Part shown: positions 19,485-27,758 of the stretch, piece after piece
Numbering within the stretch: the first letter of the stretch is position 1
Layout: each line of letters starts with the position of its first letter
From: Streptomyces sp. NBC_00820
GTDB lineage: Bacteria > Actinomycetota > Actinomycetes > Streptomycetales > Streptomycetaceae
Assembly: GCF_036347055.1 (NCBI RefSeq)
Contig: NZ_CP108882.1
Coordinates: 3,051,001-3,115,000 of the forward strand
Direction of reading: 5' to 3'
DNA: 64,000 bases
Notes under the pieces: generated by a model
What the model was told of the DNA's origin: nothing
What the model saw: only the letters and a program-made list of their open reading frames with translations
The model's database searches: none
Position numbers and translations under genes: made by a program

Positions 19485-19776
19485 GGCAGATGAGTTGAGG
19501 CGTCCCCTCAGTGAGCTTCGTCAGGGCGATATCGTCCAAGCAACGATCACTAGTCACGAGCCGTGGGGCCTCATGGCGAAGCTCAACGGATACGAGTCCG
19601 TGGGCGCCTCGCTGGACATGATTCGCCGCAGCAGCGAGCCGGGAGTGAAGCGACTCGCGCAGGGGCTGCCGCCCGTGGGGGCGACCATCGACCTCGTCAT
19701 TGACAAGGTGCGTACGTGGCACCGCAAGCCTTGGATATGGGTGGATCTCACGGCACCCGGCCACGGCGAAGGCTGA
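19483..19776 (+). CDS. Small protein with S1/OB-like fold, 97 aa
   Basis: Sequence pattern GDIVQATITSHEPWGLMAKL followed by GYESVGASLDMI resembles the first strands of an S1 RNA-binding domain (G-x-V-x-G-x-V...pfG-x-x-V). I infer an OB-fold but cannot confirm RNA binding. GGAGG at 19466-19470 lies 12 bases before the ATG at 19483, rather far. It sits just after the integrase remnant. Confidence 0.6.
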   Translation: MADELRRPLSELRQGDIVQATITSHEPWGLMAKLNGYESVGASLDMIRRSSEPGVKRLAQGLPPVGATIDLVIDKVRTWHRKPWIWVDLTAPGHGEG

Positions 19777-20011
19777 CTCGATCTGTCAGGAGGTGCCCTG
19801 ACACCAACGACTGACACCAACAAGCGCGGACAGCAGCGGTCGATCCCGGCTCCAAGCGGTCGATCATTCGAGCGCGCAAGCGAGTTGCTAGATCCGTCAG
19901 CTACCTGCGATCGCCCCGAAAAGGATGAGGCCAGATCTCAAACTCTGCTTCCAGCGCCAGTGCTCCTGGGGCGAGCCCTGATCCACCTGGAGCGGCGCGC
20001 TAGCATCCCGC

Positions 20012-20521
20012 ATGCCCATTCCATGGAGATCCAGCCTGGACGTATTCGCGCGCGTCTTGAGACAGCGTGCGGTCGAGCCCGATTCCGTACGCGACGTCGA
20101 GGCCGCCTGGGACGCCTTCGGTGAGTTCCTCCAGATCGAGGTCGAAGGGATCGAGCGACCTGAGAACGACGGTGACGGCTTCATCGTGGAATGGGGCAGG
20201 TGGGCCTGGAACGACGACCAGCCTGCGCTGTGCTTCGGGCGACTGCTTGCGGTGAACGAAACCGACGACGGTGACGACCCCGACCGGCAACCGGAGTACT
20301 GGAAAGTGGAACTGCAGCTCATCTTCGGCGAGGAGCCGGCCTGGGTAGATCTTGACAGCCTCGGGCATCAGGACACCGGGTTCGGTTACGAGGAGACCGG
20401 CGCGCCCAGGATCGCCGCGCTGGGAGAGATGCGCCAGTTCATCGAGTCCTACCCCCAGCTGGCAGCCATGTGGCGAGCCGAGCCGACTCGCAGCCACTTG
20501 ACCCTTGAACGAGCGGGGTAG
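20012..20521 (+). CDS. Hypothetical acidic protein, 169 aa
   Basis: Soluble, acidic and Trp-rich (RWAWNDDQPALCFGRL, YWKVELQLIFGEEPAW, DTGFGYEETGAP). Proteins with this composition and length are common in Streptomyces accessory loci, some next to toxin genes, so an immunity-type role is possible but unproven. The ATG at 20012 has no clear ribosome site. No toxin gene is adjacent. Confidence 0.6.
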   Translation: MPIPWRSSLDVFARVLRQRAVEPDSVRDVEAAWDAFGEFLQIEVEGIERPENDGDGFIVEWGRWAWNDDQPALCFGRLLAVNETDDGDDPDRQPEYWKVELQLIFGEEPAWVDLDSLGHQDTGFGYEETGAPRIAALGEMRQFIESYPQLAAMWRAEPTRSHLTLERAG

Positions 20522-20770
20522 CTTCTGCGCCCTGTACCGCATGGAAGTACAGCAACCACAAGGACCGTCTCTGCCCGATCCGCTTTGAGCTACAGATCAG
20601 ATGCTCCCGTGCCACACCCAGGCCAGATCGTGCGGGGAAGCACGGGGAGCGGCGGGGACAACGTCGCCGGCCAGACCGGCCCAATTGCCGCTTCACCACA
20701 GGTCAGCTCAGCGGCCACCCGTAGACGACCCGAGCTTCCCAAGCTGGGGTCTCACCAGTGTCGTGGCCCA

Positions 20771-21271
20771 TCAGTCCAGCCAGACGAGCATCCCGTCGTC
20801 CACCCTGGCAGCACCCTCGAAGAACTGGGTGAGGTCGCCGTACCAGGGGCGCCCCCACTCCAGCGCGCCGGGCTCACTCCATCTGAGGGGATACACCCCG
20901 GCGCTGGTCAGTTCAGCTGGGTCCACGCTGCTGATGAGCTGGGCATAGCTGACAGCCCGCAGAGCTTTCGCCGCGAGCCGGACCCGCTCGGGCCGCAGGT
21001 ACTTCGGAGGCCCGTACCCCCAGTCCTCATCCTCGGCGAACGGCTCCTCACCGTGGATCACATTTACGGGGAACTCTGCGCGCGCCAGCAGGAAGCGGAG
21101 CATGTCCCAGGTCTTGTACGTGCTGAAGTGGCGCGCTTCGGCCGGCGCGGGTTCCGTCTCCTCCTCGGCGTCCTGGACCTCTTCGACGAAGTCCAATGCC
21201 CAGTCGGGGTCTTGGATCGCTCGGTCAAGCTCAGCAGCCGTGACACGCAGATACTCACCGATCATGCTCAT
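20771..21271 (-). CDS. DUF1877 family protein (YfbM-like)
   Basis: 166 residues. The N-terminus MSMIGEYLRVTAAELDRAI, the internal KTWDMLRFLLA, DWGYGPPKYLRPERVRLAA and the C-terminal RVDDGMLVWLD follow the DUF1877/YfbM pattern almost from end to end. The family's biochemical role is unknown; members are scattered among accessory genes. An acidic insert (EEVQDAEEETEPAPAEA) follows the first helix. The start is ATG at 21271 (an ATG at 21265 is an alternative). It is convergent with the 169-residue gene and divergent from the next one. Confidence 0.75.
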   Translation of the reverse strand: MSMIGEYLRVTAAELDRAIQDPDWALDFVEEVQDAEEETEPAPAEARHFSTYKTWDMLRFLLARAEFPVNVIHGEEPFAEDEDWGYGPPKYLRPERVRLAAKALRAVSYAQLISSVDPAELTSAGVYPLRWSEPGALEWGRPWYGDLTQFFEGAARVDDGMLVWLD

Positions 21272-21355
21272 GGCCGGAGGCTAGGCGAGACCACCGACAC
21301 CGGACAGAGCGGCTGGGAACTGTTCGGCCGATCATGAGATGAGTACTCTCGGCTC

Positions 21356-21820
21356 GTGATTGATCGCGGTATCGCTCTGCCCTACTACCGACTCCATGTC
21401 GTTCCTGCGGTCGTGGCGCTGGCCAGCCCGACATGGCAGCGAGAGGTGTGGCTCGATCCGGATCAATTCGAGGATCTCGATTACACCGTGAACGTGCTCT
21501 TCGACGACTTCTGCGATGCGGACAATCCGTTGCCCTGGCTGGGGCAATGCCTTCGCACCGAGGAGGAAGTCGAGCTGATGGCACGTCTTGGTACCGCTAT
21601 CAACGCGGTACAGGACTCGGCCGGTGCCGACGCTCGTAACGAGGCCTGCCTGGACTCGCCAGGCTGGGCGGCCGTAGTCACCGCGGCAGCTCGGTTGGCC
21701 CAGGTGCTGGTGTCCAACGATCACGCGGCTTTGAGCAAGCTGCATGACGCCGGCCATCGCTGGCCGCTCGGCGCCGCGTTGCCTACGTCTGAGACTGAGA
21801 ATCAGGGCGTCGATTCATGA
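21356..21820 (+). CDS. Hypothetical protein resembling the SCO4402 family, 154 aa
   Basis: Soluble. Conserved-looking core: DPDQFEDLDYTVNVLFDDFC, then DNPLPWLGQCLRTEEEVELM, and a C-terminal helix PGWAAVVTAAARLAQVLVSN. This pattern recalls a small family named after S. coelicolor SCO4402, of unknown function; that assignment is from memory. The GTG at 21356 is the likely start. Its stop overlaps the transposase remnant on the opposite strand. Confidence 0.6.
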   Translation: MIDRGIALPYYRLHVVPAVVALASPTWQREVWLDPDQFEDLDYTVNVLFDDFCDADNPLPWLGQCLRTEEEVELMARLGTAINAVQDSAGADARNEACLDSPGWAAVVTAAARLAQVLVSNDHAALSKLHDAGHRWPLGAALPTSETENQGVDS

Positions 21821-22050
21821 CCGCAACCAGATGACGAGGACTGCTGCGATGGCTGTGCCGAGGTAGACGTAGCCGCGCTTGTCATACCTGGTGGCTACGG
21901 CCCGGCCGGTGCTCCTCGGGTCGGTTGATTGCGCGTTCGACGGTGTTGCGTTTCTTGTACCGCTCCTCGTTGAAGCCGGGGGGCCGTCCGCCGTGTGAGC
22001 CTTTGCTCCGGCGGGCGGCTTGGCTGTCGGTCTTCTCCGGGATGGTGTGC
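21815..22050 (-). mobile_element. IS5-type transposase C-terminal remnant
   Basis: Read on the minus strand from about 22050 the bases encode HTIPEKTDSQAARRSKGSHG, GRPPGFNEERYKKRNTVERA, then, after a frameshift near 21910, VATRYDKRGYVYLGTAIAA and VLVIWLRS with a stop at 21815-21817. RNTVERxIN and VATRYDKRGYVYLG are hallmarks of the IS5-group DDE transposase C-terminus, including the final catalytic Glu. The N-terminal two-thirds and inverted ends are absent and the frame is broken, so the element is dead. Confidence 0.75.
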
Positions 22051-22052
22051 CG

Positions 22053-22079
22053 AACGGCCGGCGGCTTCCGCCGGCCGTT
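22053..22079. terminator. Perfect 12-bp stem hairpin
   Basis: Arms aacggccggcgg/ccgccggccgtt with a 3-base loop, 64 bases past the stop of the deaminase gene at 22143. There is no strong U-tract on the minus strand, so it would be a GC-type terminator. It also marks the border between island and core. Confidence 0.6.
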
Positions 22080-22142
22080 CTGCTTTCCGGACCGGAACTC
22101 AGCCCGTCGGCTCAGCGAGCGCGCCCCAGGGTCAGGCGGCGG

Positions 22143-23756
22143 TCATTTGCCGGGGCCGTAGGTGTTCTCGAATTGCCGGAAGGCGATCTCCTGGCGCCAT
22201 TCCGCCGCCGCCTTGGGGCTGGTGGCCAACAGGAGGCGGCAGGCCGGGGGCGGGTTGGTGAGGCCGGGGTGGGCGCCGCGGCAGACGCCCGCCGGGCGGT
22301 AGCCGTCGCGCGTGGGGTTGCCCTGCCACAGGCTCCGGCCGGGGAGGAAGGCGTACTGGAGGGAGGCGCGGGCGAGGTCCTTCAGGACCGGGTACGACAG
22401 GCCGTAGGTCACGGAGGCGTACTGGTACTCGTGGCTGATGTCGATCCGGGAGACGCCCGGGTCGTCGGTGGCCAGGACGACGGGGACGCCGTACGCGCGG
22501 TAGGTGTTGAACGGGTGTTCGGCGCCTCGCACGCCGAGGATCTGGGCGTTGCTGGTGAAGGGCACCTCGACGGCGACCTGACGGGCGGCCATCGTACGGG
22601 CGGTGCGCTGCCAGTGGTCCTCGTGGACGAGGTCGACACCGTGCCCGACCCGCTCGGTGCCGGCGACCTCGACCGCCTCCCTGACGTGGAACTTCAGGTC
22701 CTCGGGCTTGACCAGACCGGGCCACAACTCACCGGCGTGCAGGGTGACATGGGCCTTCGGGTAGACACCGCGCAGGTAGCGCAGCATGCGCATCTGCAGG
22801 CTGTAGTCGCGCAGCGAGCTGTCCCAGTCCTCGGGCTGGACGAGGTTGACGGCGACGAAGCGCGGGTCGCGCTCGGCCAGGCGCATGCCGAGGGCCATCT
22901 GCGTGAAGACCCGCTCCGGCGCGCTGCCGCGGGACACCTGGGAGATCCAGCGCACCGGCAGACGGCAGCCTGGGTGGGCGGCACCGGTTCCGCAGGCGGC
23001 CGCCTTGTGGAACTCGGCGTCCGCGTCGTCCGCCTCCGTGCGCGCCTCGGCGACCACCTTGTCCAGCTTGCCGCCCGCGACCAGCTTGTCGTGCAGCGCG
23101 GCGAAGTCGGGGTCCCAGCCGACGTCGGCGGCCAGCTTCTTGGCACTGTCCGAGGCGGGGGTGACCATGGTCTCCAGGTAGAACTGGTTCTGCCGTACGA
23201 CCTCGTCGGCGACGTCGGTGAGCAGCTTGCCGCGGTGCCGCCAGGTCACCTCGCCGAACTTGTTGAAGCTGTCGAAGAAGTGGTCGTGGCCGTTCTCGTC
23301 CGGCGGGAAGTCCTGCATGGACCAGGCCCGCACGATCGCGTCGTGGAAGGCGCGGTCGGTACGGGCGTCGGCGGCCGGGCGGGTGCCCGCCGCACAGGGC
23401 GGGGTCACGGCGGTCAGCGTCGTGGTGTCGACGCACAGGCCGTCCTCGGCGGCCAGCTCGATCAGGTACTCGGTGGAGACCGCGCCGGAGAGGTGGTTGT
23501 GCAGGTCGCCGCCCTTGGGAAGGCGGGTGAAGAAGGCGCGTAGCCGGGCCGGGTCGCCGCGGACCGACGACAGGTAGGCGTTCGTGGCCGCCTCGGCCGC
23601 CGTCGTCGGGCGGGGCGCGCCCGCCGCGCCGGCCGTACGGCCGGTGGCGGCGTGCGCGGGCAGGACGGCCGACGTCAGCAGGGCCGCGGCACCGAGCCCC
23701 GCGGCCAGCACGACGTGCCGGCGCGGAGGGTGCGCAGAGAAGGTGTAGTCGCTCAC
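22143..23756 (-). CDS. Exported adenosine deaminase-like metal-dependent hydrolase
   Basis: About 537 residues. The N-terminus has twin arginines and a hydrophobic stretch (PPRRHVVLAAGLGAAALL, ending AHA), so export through Tat or Sec is likely. The catalytic barrel carries the metal and catalytic motifs of the adenosine deaminase family: HNHLSGA (HxH), HAGE, GHGVDL, and LATDDPGVS (the DD pair). The size exceeds cytoplasmic ADA (about 340) and fits the longer secreted ADA/ADGF-type subfamily, with extra helices at the N-terminus. It would deaminate extracellular adenosine or a related nucleoside for purine salvage. The GTG at 23756 is the only plausible start, with a weak ribosome site. Confidence 0.85.
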   Translation of the reverse strand: MSDYTFSAHPPRRHVVLAAGLGAAALLTSAVLPAHAATGRTAGAAGAPRPTTAAEAATNAYLSSVRGDPARLRAFFTRLPKGGDLHNHLSGAVSTEYLIELAAEDGLCVDTTTLTAVTPPCAAGTRPAADARTDRAFHDAIVRAWSMQDFPPDENGHDHFFDSFNKFGEVTWRHRGKLLTDVADEVVRQNQFYLETMVTPASDSAKKLAADVGWDPDFAALHDKLVAGGKLDKVVAEARTEADDADAEFHKAAACGTGAAHPGCRLPVRWISQVSRGSAPERVFTQMALGMRLAERDPRFVAVNLVQPEDWDSSLRDYSLQMRMLRYLRGVYPKAHVTLHAGELWPGLVKPEDLKFHVREAVEVAGTERVGHGVDLVHEDHWQRTARTMAARQVAVEVPFTSNAQILGVRGAEHPFNTYRAYGVPVVLATDDPGVSRIDISHEYQYASVTYGLSYPVLKDLARASLQYAFLPGRSLWQGNPTRDGYRPAGVCRGAHPGLTNPPPACRLLLATSPKAAAEWRQEIAFRQFENTYGPGK

Positions 23757-24104
23757 GCAGGCATGATCATGAAGGGCGGCCCTGCCGTCTCCACGCCGCG
23801 CGGCACTCAGGTGACGGCCACCCGCGCGAGTGACAGCACGACCGCGCACCGGGTCAGGCGCATGAGGGTGCATGAGGGCGCGTGAGAGTGCGTGGAGGTG
23901 AGTAGGGGTGCATGAGCGTGCGTGGGGGCGTGCGGCTGAGTCAGGGCGCGGACGTGAGCGCGTGGGCGCGAGAGTGCGTGGACGTGAGCGCGCGTGGGCG
24001 CCCCGCCGTCGGGGCCCGGGTGACTTCGCCTGCGGGTCCCCGTCCGGACGGTGTCGTGCTCCCGCCCGGACGGTCGTACGCCCGCGGCCCCGCGCCGCCC
24101 CCGC
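23757..24104. repeat. Intergenic region with gcgtgag-type simple repeats
   Basis: The segment 23866-24000 is built from short purine-rich units (gcatgagggtgcatgagggc, gcgtgggcgcgagagtgcg, gacgtgagcgcg). No gene is convincing on either strand: the apparent frames are Val/Arg/Ala-rich simple sequence. It separates two leftward genes, so it holds the deaminase promoter and any terminator of the gene at 24105. Confidence 0.55.
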
Positions 24105-26114
24105 TCAGGCGGCCAGCTCGGCCTGCGCCTCCAGGCGTTCCGCCATCGCCTTCTCGGCCAGGGTGTTGGCGGCCGTGTCGAAGCGCTCCAGGGAGCTCGG
24201 GGCGTCCGGGCCCAGCACGTACTCCTTGAGGGTGCGGCGGTCGAGGGCCATGGGGTCGGTCCGGGTCCCGCGGACCGAGTCGAGTATCTCCGTGAGACGG
24301 GTGCACTCGCGGTCCAGGAGGTAGGCGCCGCCGGCGGTGGTGTAGGCGGCTCGGAACTCCTCGTCGGGCAGGTCGTGGGCGTTGGTGAGGACGTACGGCT
24401 TGAGGCTCGCCACGAAGTCGGCGACGACCGAGGAGACGTCGCTGATGAGCATGTCCGCCTGGTTGAAGCACTCGTAGAGGGTGGGCAGCGGCGTGACGAT
24501 CACGTTGTGGCGGACCGGGCCCTGGGCCTCCCAGAAGAGCCGGTGCCACTCGGCGCTCAGCTCCTGCCACTCGGCCGCCCCGGCGCGGTCGGGCAGCCGG
24601 GACTCGCGCATCTGCTCGGCGTCGTCGCCCCCGTGGCGGCCGGCCAGTTCGTCCAGGCGGGCCTGGATCTCCTTGAGCCGGGGCCGTACGGCGGTGAGTG
24701 CGGCCTCCCCGTCGGCGAGGCCGCGCCGCTCGTTGTCGGCACGCAGCAGTTCGCGGATGGTCCGGTCGGCGGCGGCCGCCTCGGCCGAGCGCTTGCCGGT
24801 GAGCGGGTGGGGCTTGTAGATGACGCGGACGTCCTCCGTGAGGAGCCGCTCGATCAGGGTGACGCCCATCGGGATGAGCGACGTGTGGCAGTCGTCGTCG
24901 CTCCAGCCCTCCCAGGTCGGCGCGTACAGGACGACCGGGAGCGGGCCGGGGACGTGCTCGGCGTGCGTGCGGATCGGGGACAGCTGCGGGCGCCCCACCT
25001 CGACGATGGCGCTGTCGCTGATGGCGTGCCGCACCCGCTGGTACCGGTCTCGGCCCGCGCGGCCGGCCACCCAGATCTCGTCGTACACCTTGCTGACCCG
25101 GTTGCTGCTGGCCAGCTTGTCGCTGTCGCCGTGCCCGATGAAGACGTGCTTGGCCTCGGCCACGCGCAGCATGTGCACGTTCTTGCCCGCGTTGCCGGGG
25201 TACAGCACGACGCGGACGCCGGACAGTTCGAGTTCGGCGAGGTCGTCCGCCTTGGGGACGCAGACCACCGGGATCCAGGTGCGGCTGAGGTGACCGAACG
25301 AGGGACGCTCCCGCAGGATGATCACCGGGCGCAGGCCGAGCTGTTCCAGCGTCTCGATCCACATGTTGACCTGGTACATGAAGTCACGGGAGACGGCGGC
25401 GAAGCTGAAGTAGAGCGCCACCTCGGGCCGGTGAGCGGCCAGTTGGCGGTTGACCTCGGCGAACACCTCGTCCCGCTGGGGCATCCGGCGCGTCTTGCGG
25501 TACTGGCCCAGCAGCGCGAGCACGGCGGACGCGGACACCCCCGCGGTGACCGCGAACCCGGCGTACGCCGCTCCCTGGCTCCCGGTGGCGAGAGCGACGA
25601 GCAGGCCGGCCTGGGCCGGCAGGTCCAGGTGGAGGAACTTGCGCAGCGACCGCCGGTACAGGAGGGCGGGCGGCTGCTTGGGTATGGGAAGGGCGCTCAT
25701 GTCGAGGTTGCGCACGATCAGGGGCAGCACCCGGCGCCGGCGGATCGCGTGGTGCACCGCCGTGTACAGCATCATCAGCGCGAAGTGGGCGCTGAAGACG
25801 GCGAACGCGGCGATCAGCACCGCGTCGGGCGCCTTCAGGCGCGCGGCCAGCGCGAGCAGCGTCACGGTGCGGGCGGCGAACCGCAGGGTGCGGGTGAGCT
25901 GGAGCGAGGCGAGTCGGCGCACGAAGCCCGGGGCCCTGGAGTGCAGCATCTCGTCCGCCGCGTAGGTCACCGCGGCGGCCGCGGCGAAGCCCCACAGGTT
26001 GGGCAGCAGCGCCAGAACGGGCAGCGCGGTGAAGCCCGCACCGAGCAGCAGCGCGAGGAGCAGGTCGGCGGCACCGCGCACGCGCAGGGCACCACACAAC
26101 CGTTGGATCATCAT
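24105..26114 (-). CDS. Membrane CDP-glycerol glycerophosphotransferase-like protein (TagF family)
   Basis: 669 residues. The N-terminal 220 residues hold several membrane segments (LLLALLLGAGFTALPVLALL, DAVLIAAFAVFSAHFALMML and others). The C-terminal region fits the TagB/TagF glycerophosphotransferase superfamily: FIGHGDSDK, YAPTWEGWSDDD, RVIYKPHPLTG and LISDVSSVVADFV. Such enzymes transfer glycerophosphate-type units from CDP-activated donors onto wall teichoic acid or related polymers at the membrane. Fusion to a multi-helix N-terminal domain is unlike Bacillus TagF. AGAGGA lies about 8 bases before the first of two ATGs. It is divergent from the adjacent chaplin gene, suggesting a cell-surface role. 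Confidence 0.82.
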   Translation of the reverse strand: MMIQRLCGALRVRGAADLLLALLLGAGFTALPVLALLPNLWGFAAAAAVTYAADEMLHSRAPGFVRRLASLQLTRTLRFAARTVTLLALAARLKAPDAVLIAAFAVFSAHFALMMLYTAVHHAIRRRRVLPLIVRNLDMSALPIPKQPPALLYRRSLRKFLHLDLPAQAGLLVALATGSQGAAYAGFAVTAGVSASAVLALLGQYRKTRRMPQRDEVFAEVNRQLAAHRPEVALYFSFAAVSRDFMYQVNMWIETLEQLGLRPVIILRERPSFGHLSRTWIPVVCVPKADDLAELELSGVRVVLYPGNAGKNVHMLRVAEAKHVFIGHGDSDKLASSNRVSKVYDEIWVAGRAGRDRYQRVRHAISDSAIVEVGRPQLSPIRTHAEHVPGPLPVVLYAPTWEGWSDDDCHTSLIPMGVTLIERLLTEDVRVIYKPHPLTGKRSAEAAAADRTIRELLRADNERRGLADGEAALTAVRPRLKEIQARLDELAGRHGGDDAEQMRESRLPDRAGAAEWQELSAEWHRLFWEAQGPVRHNVIVTPLPTLYECFNQADMLISDVSSVVADFVASLKPYVLTNAHDLPDEEFRAAYTTAGGAYLLDRECTRLTEILDSVRGTRTDPMALDRRTLKEYVLGPDAPSSLERFDTAANTLAEKAMAERLEAQAELAA

Positions 26115-26416
26115 GGGCAGGGTCCTCTTCCGGGAAGGCGTGCTCGACTCAGCGGTCGCCGTTGTTCACCGGTTTGACGTAAGAAAGCGGTGAAGAGTTG
26201 TACACCGGGAGGAAAGAAAAAGTTCACCTTGCGCTTCCTTCGGGGCCGGGGCTTCCCTCGGAGCCCGGTGGCTTCCCCTCGGGGGCCGGTCCTCGTGCCG
26301 TTGAAAGGGTGATCCCCGCGCGATCACCGTGACCACCCCCGCACCGAGCCGTTGAACGGGAAGTGCGGCGGCTGGTCCTGCTGCCGGCACTTCCCGAGCA
26401 ATAAAAGGAGAACGTG
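26115..26416. promoter_or_regulatory. Divergent regulatory region with chaplin leader hairpin
   Basis: Holds promoters for the leftward TagF-like gene and the rightward chaplin. A hairpin at 26357-26396 has 10-bp perfect arms (cgggaagtgc/gcacttcccg) and ends 7 bases before the chaplin ribosome site AAAAGGAG (26403-26410). Similar hairpins precede the chaplins at 32097 and 46965. Confidence 0.6.
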
Positions 26417-26740
26417 ATGTCTCGCATCGCGAAGGCAGCCGTCGTCGCCCTCGGCACCGGCGCCGTGATGGTCGGCGGCGCCGGCCTGGCCCTGGCCGAC
26501 GCGGGCGCCCAGGGCGCGGCCGCCGGCTCGCCCGGCGTGCTGTCCGGCAACGTCATCGAGGTCCCGGTGCACATCCCCGTCAACGCGTGCGGGAACACCG
26601 TCGACGTGATCGGCCTGCTGAACCCGGCCTTCGGCAACCCCTGCGCCAACCTGGATGACACCCCTGGCACCACCGACACCCCCGGCACGCCTGGCACCCC
26701 GGTCACCCCCGGCTACGGCGACACCGGTTACGGCAACTGA
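26417..26740 (+). CDS. chpG: Short chaplin with extended TPG/YG-rich tail (ChpG-like)
   Basis: 107 residues. Signal peptide residues 1-29 ([20 protein letters not shown]... ending ALA). One chaplin domain follows ([40 protein letters not shown]) with the two conserved cysteines that form an intramolecular disulfide. Chaplins are secreted and assemble into hydrophobic amyloid fibres on aerial hyphae and spores. About 25 residues follow the domain ([20 protein letters not shown]), longer than in a minimal short chaplin; S. coelicolor ChpG also has a Gly/Tyr tail, and ChpG likewise adjoins melC2. ATG 26417 is preferred to GTG 26414 for its ribosome site. Confidence 0.93.
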   Translation: MSRIAKAAVVALGTGAVMVGGAGLALADAGAQGAAAGSPGVLSGNVIEVPVHIPVNACGNTVDVIGLLNPAFGNPCANLDDTPGTTDTPGTPGTPVTPGYGDTGYGN

Positions 26741-26766
26741 ACGACCGTACGACGCACGACCGCACC

Positions 26767-26797
26767 AGAGCCCCGGCACCTCGAGCGCCGGGGCTCT
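26767..26797. terminator. Hairpin between chaplin and convergent melC2
   Basis: 11-bp perfect stem (agagccccggc/gccggggctct) with a 9-base loop, 26 bases after the chaplin stop. No U-tract; it could serve both converging transcripts. Confidence 0.75.
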
Positions 26798-26891
26798 GCC
26801 CGTGTCCGTGTCTCCCTTGTCCGCGTCGGCCCTTCCGAAGTCCGCGTTCAGCGACCTCAGCGACCTCGGCGACCTCGGCGACCTCGGCGGC

Positions 26892-27758
26892 TCACGCGTA
26901 CCGGTAGATCCCGCTCAGGTCCTCCAGCGAGTCCGGGGTGACGTTCCACGGCGGCAGCTTCTCGTCGCGGGCGACGACGCGCCCATGCTGCTTGTCGCCG
27001 GGGCCGGGCTGCTTCGCGGGCAGGTAGCGGTGTTCCCGGTGCGCGCTCTGCCACTTCTGCCACTGCAGGTCGAGGAAGGCGTGATGCAGCCAGAACACCG
27101 GGTCGTTCACGGAGGCGCCGCCGAGCATCGCGCCGCCGACCCAGCGGTGCACCCGGTTGTGATTGCGCCAGGAGACGCTGCCACTGCCGGTCCCCCAGCC
27201 CTCCAGCTTGTTGCGGAAGCCCCGGGTGACCGTGGAGTTCCAGGGCGCGGCGTCGTAGACGGGGTCGTCGAGGGCGAACTTCAGCTCGCTCCTGGTGGGC
27301 AGTTCGATGGGGGCGGCGGCACGGCCCAGGTCCCGGGTGAGGAACTTGCCGTCCGTGATCCCCTCCTTGATGGTCCAGTGCCCGGCCCCGTAGGCGAACG
27401 GCCCCGTCGTCACCTGCCGGTCGGAGCGTCGTCCGTTGCCGCCGAGCAGGTCACTCGTCCAGGGCACCGAACTCGTCGTACGGTCCCGGGTCCAGTCCCA
27501 GTACGGCATCGTCACCGAGGAGTCCACGCGCCGCAGCGCCCGCTCCAGCTCCAGCACGAACCGGCGGTGCCAGGGCAGGAAGGAGGGGGTCATGTGGGCG
27601 GTGCGCAGGCCGTCCTCGCCGTCGGCGGTGTAGTAGTCGATGTGCATGCGCACGAACTCGTCGTACTCGCCGCGCCGTTTCAGTTCCAGCAGCGCGTTCA
27701 CGAACCGCCGGCGTTCGGTCGCGGTGAGCGTGCTGGCGTTCTTACGCACGTACGCCAC
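26892..27758 (-). CDS. melC2: Tyrosinase MelC2
   Basis: 288 residues. Type-3 copper monooxygenase that oxidises tyrosine to dopaquinone, giving melanin. The CuA ligands are His39, His55 and His64 in the [22 protein letters not shown] context; the CuB ligands lie in NHNRVH and in [13 protein letters not shown]. It has no signal peptide: in Streptomyces it is exported by hitch-hiking with MelC1, which also loads copper. The GTG at 27758 (MAYVRKNAS) is preferred over GTG 27764 because GGGGG then lies five bases upstream. The start overlaps the end of melC1 by 17 bases, so expression is translationally coupled. Confidence 0.95.
   Translation of the reverse strand: MAYVRKNASTLTATERRRFVNALLELKRRGEYDEFVRMHIDYYTADGEDGLRTAHMTPSFLPWHRRFVLELERALRRVDSSVTMPYWDWTRDRTTSSVPWTSDLLGGNGRRSDRQVTTGPFAYGAGHWTIKEGITDGKFLTRDLGRAAAPIELPTRSELKFALDDPVYDAAPWNSTVTRGFRNKLEGWGTGSGSVSWRNHNRVHRWVGGAMLGGASVNDPVFWLHHAFLDLQWQKWQSAHREHRYLPAKQPGPGDKQHGRVVARDEKLPPWNVTPDSLEDLSGIYRYA

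Noticed and set aside
17377..22142. A second tRNA-Arg 3' end as an outer attachment site
   Set aside because: I could not find a copy of ggttcgagtcctgcc or a longer part of the tRNA end in the island by eye.
24051..26177. A 708-codon plus-strand frame opposite the TagF-like gene
   Set aside because: No motif; the minus strand shows conserved transferase motifs and membrane helices.
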